From: Apium graveolens | Lineage: Eukaryota; Streptophyta; Magnoliopsida; Apiales; Apiaceae | Direction of reading: 5' to 3' | Length of the DNA stretch: 64,000 nt | Assembly (NCBI RefSeq): GCF_009905375.1 | Contig: NC_133655.1 | Span: 36,508,203-36,572,202, forward strand | Shown: piece by piece, positions 62,690 to 64,000 of the stretch | Layout: the number at the start of each line of letters is the position of its first letter | Position numbering within the stretch: position 1 is the stretch's first letter | Notes under the pieces: generated by a model | What the model was told of the DNA's origin: nothing | Database searches by the model: none | What the model saw: the letters and a program-made list of their open reading frames with translations, nothing else | Position numbers and translations under genes: made by a program

Positions 62690-64000
62690 AATATGTCCTA
62701 AGTCCAATCATGTATTAGGATTTAGGAATAACTTTTTATATAATCTGTTTTGATTTCATTGATTTTAATAAAAGACTTGTTTTGTTTTTATTACGGGCTC
62801 TATCTATTTAAGTGTTTAAATAAGATATACCATAGTTTAGAGTAAAGCTTTTTATGGATTATGATGAGATCATAATAGTGAGACCTAAAAAGATGATAAC
62901 TCTAAACTTAAATAGTTTCTGGTCGTAGGATTACTAACTGGTAATTAATAATCCGCAGAGATCGGTACATACTATGCTTGCTTCATTATGAAGGATATAT
63001 GTTCTCATAGACATTTGTGTGGTGACACTATAGCTAGTATGTAGGTGCTTATTATGAAATAAGTTCACTGAACATGACTCGCACAGCTGAACAACTGATG
63101 GAGTTCACTCACGTGTCAGCAGTTGTTCACATAGTGATAGTTGTACAAGTATCCTTAGACTTGAGGTCATCATAGTCATCTTGTGTACACTGAACTATGC
63201 TTTGGTTTAGTTCTTAGTCTCCAGGGACAATTATTAGGGCTCTTCTGGGTATAGGAATTTGTACACGAAGATAGTGTATGATCAATAAAGGATCTACCCC
63301 TTCCAGTGAAGGAAGCGAATGTTCAAGGCTGATCCACTTATGCTAGTTCAGGAATCTCTGGCCAAAGTGAATGAAATTAGAAAGAAGTTTCTAATTTGCA
63401 TAGAACTACGCATAGTAAATGGTAAGCAAGTGATTGAATTAGATAGGCTTGACACGAGATCCATGCCTTGTATTTAATCGAGACATTGTAGGGTAGAAGG
63501 AGTTTATTGTACGGTAACTATTCACTGAATAGGTTCTTGGTATTCTAAGCAGTGAATTCATATTATCCGGATAGTCGCGATATGCTGAGAAGTATCCCTC
63601 ACGATGTAGAATAAATGTGATTAATTAATTAATCATATTTAATATTAGAGAATTTATATAAATAATGATAAAATAGTTTTATTATTATTTATTTCTACTA
63701 CCGGCTTAATATTGAACCTACAGGGTCACACCATAAAAGGAGAATGATTTAATGGTGGAGGAATTAATTAATAATGGCTAATAATTATTTATTTATGAAA
63801 TAAATAATTAATTGGCAAATTTAATAATTGATTAAATGAGATTTAATTGATTATAAATTAATTAAGAAAAGTTCTTAATATTATTAATTAAGGATTTAAT
63901 TTTTGGAAATTAAATCAAGAGAGAGAATTATTTCTAAAGTGTTTAGAAAAAGGATTAATAATTAAAAGGTGTTTTAATTATTAATGAGAATAATAAATGG
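62690..64000 (+). mobile_element. LTR-like repeat running off the window
   Basis: A long, open, non-coding stretch beginning near AATATGTCCTAAGTCCAATC, with an ATTTTAATAAAAGAC motif and no ORFs. It resembles the LTR or leader of a copia or large-LTR element in general character. Orientation, family and ends cannot be fixed. Confidence 0.35.

Overview
The window reads as nuclear DNA of a flowering plant, most likely a eudicot: AT-rich, intron-containing genes with GT-AG splice sites, a plant linker histone, a BBR/BPC (pentacysteine) factor, a plant MsrA5-type gene, FAR1-type Mutator DNA, and SIRE-type Ty1-copia and hAT-like debris. The species cannot be named from sequence alone.

Layout. 1-5270: two broken SIRE-like copia fragments, one with an env-like region, PPT and 3' LTR, the next with protease/integrase remnants. 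6483-9220: GC-rich hAT-like composite containing a nested 500-bp hAT element with a perfect 8-bp target duplication. 10105-10854 (-): intact two-exon histone H1. 12.2-17.1 kb: repeats and a minus-strand LTR of gypsy type. 17.1-23.9 kb (copy A) and 30.35-34.98 kb (copy B): two related SIRE-like elements, copy A carrying an extra ~850-bp insertion. 35.1-37.4 kb (+): BPC gene with a nonsense codon and a one-base shift. 38.6-44 kb (+): CCCH zinc-finger gene with one zinc ligand replaced. 45.3-50.9 kb (-): four-exon MsrA5-like gene that looks intact. 51.5-51.95 kb: a MITE. 51,991-60,848: a complete Mutator-like element (MULE). 61,247-61,421 (-): last exon of a coiled-coil protein. 62.7-64.0 kb: LTR-type repeat running off the window.

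The most interesting object is the 8,858-bp MULE. It has ~200-bp terminal inverted repeats and a perfect 9-bp target duplication (TTATTTCAT). It carries a FAR1/MULE transposase with DDE and SWIM motifs, a second plus-strand ORF of unknown family, and a convergent minus-strand unit in which a plant mobile domain (PMD) region runs by splicing into a ULP1/C48 cysteine protease with its His-Asp-Gln-Cys residues intact. CCGCGG-centred palindromes sit in both TIRs and in a large hairpin between the convergent gene ends. The PMD part and the transposase tail have in-frame stops, so this copy is probably decayed, but its architecture is fully readable.

The host genes have no evident shared pathway (chromatin H1, GAGA-binding factor, CCCH protein, MsrA5 homologue, coiled-coil protein). 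Most of the remaining DNA is transposon-derived or featureless AT-rich sequence.
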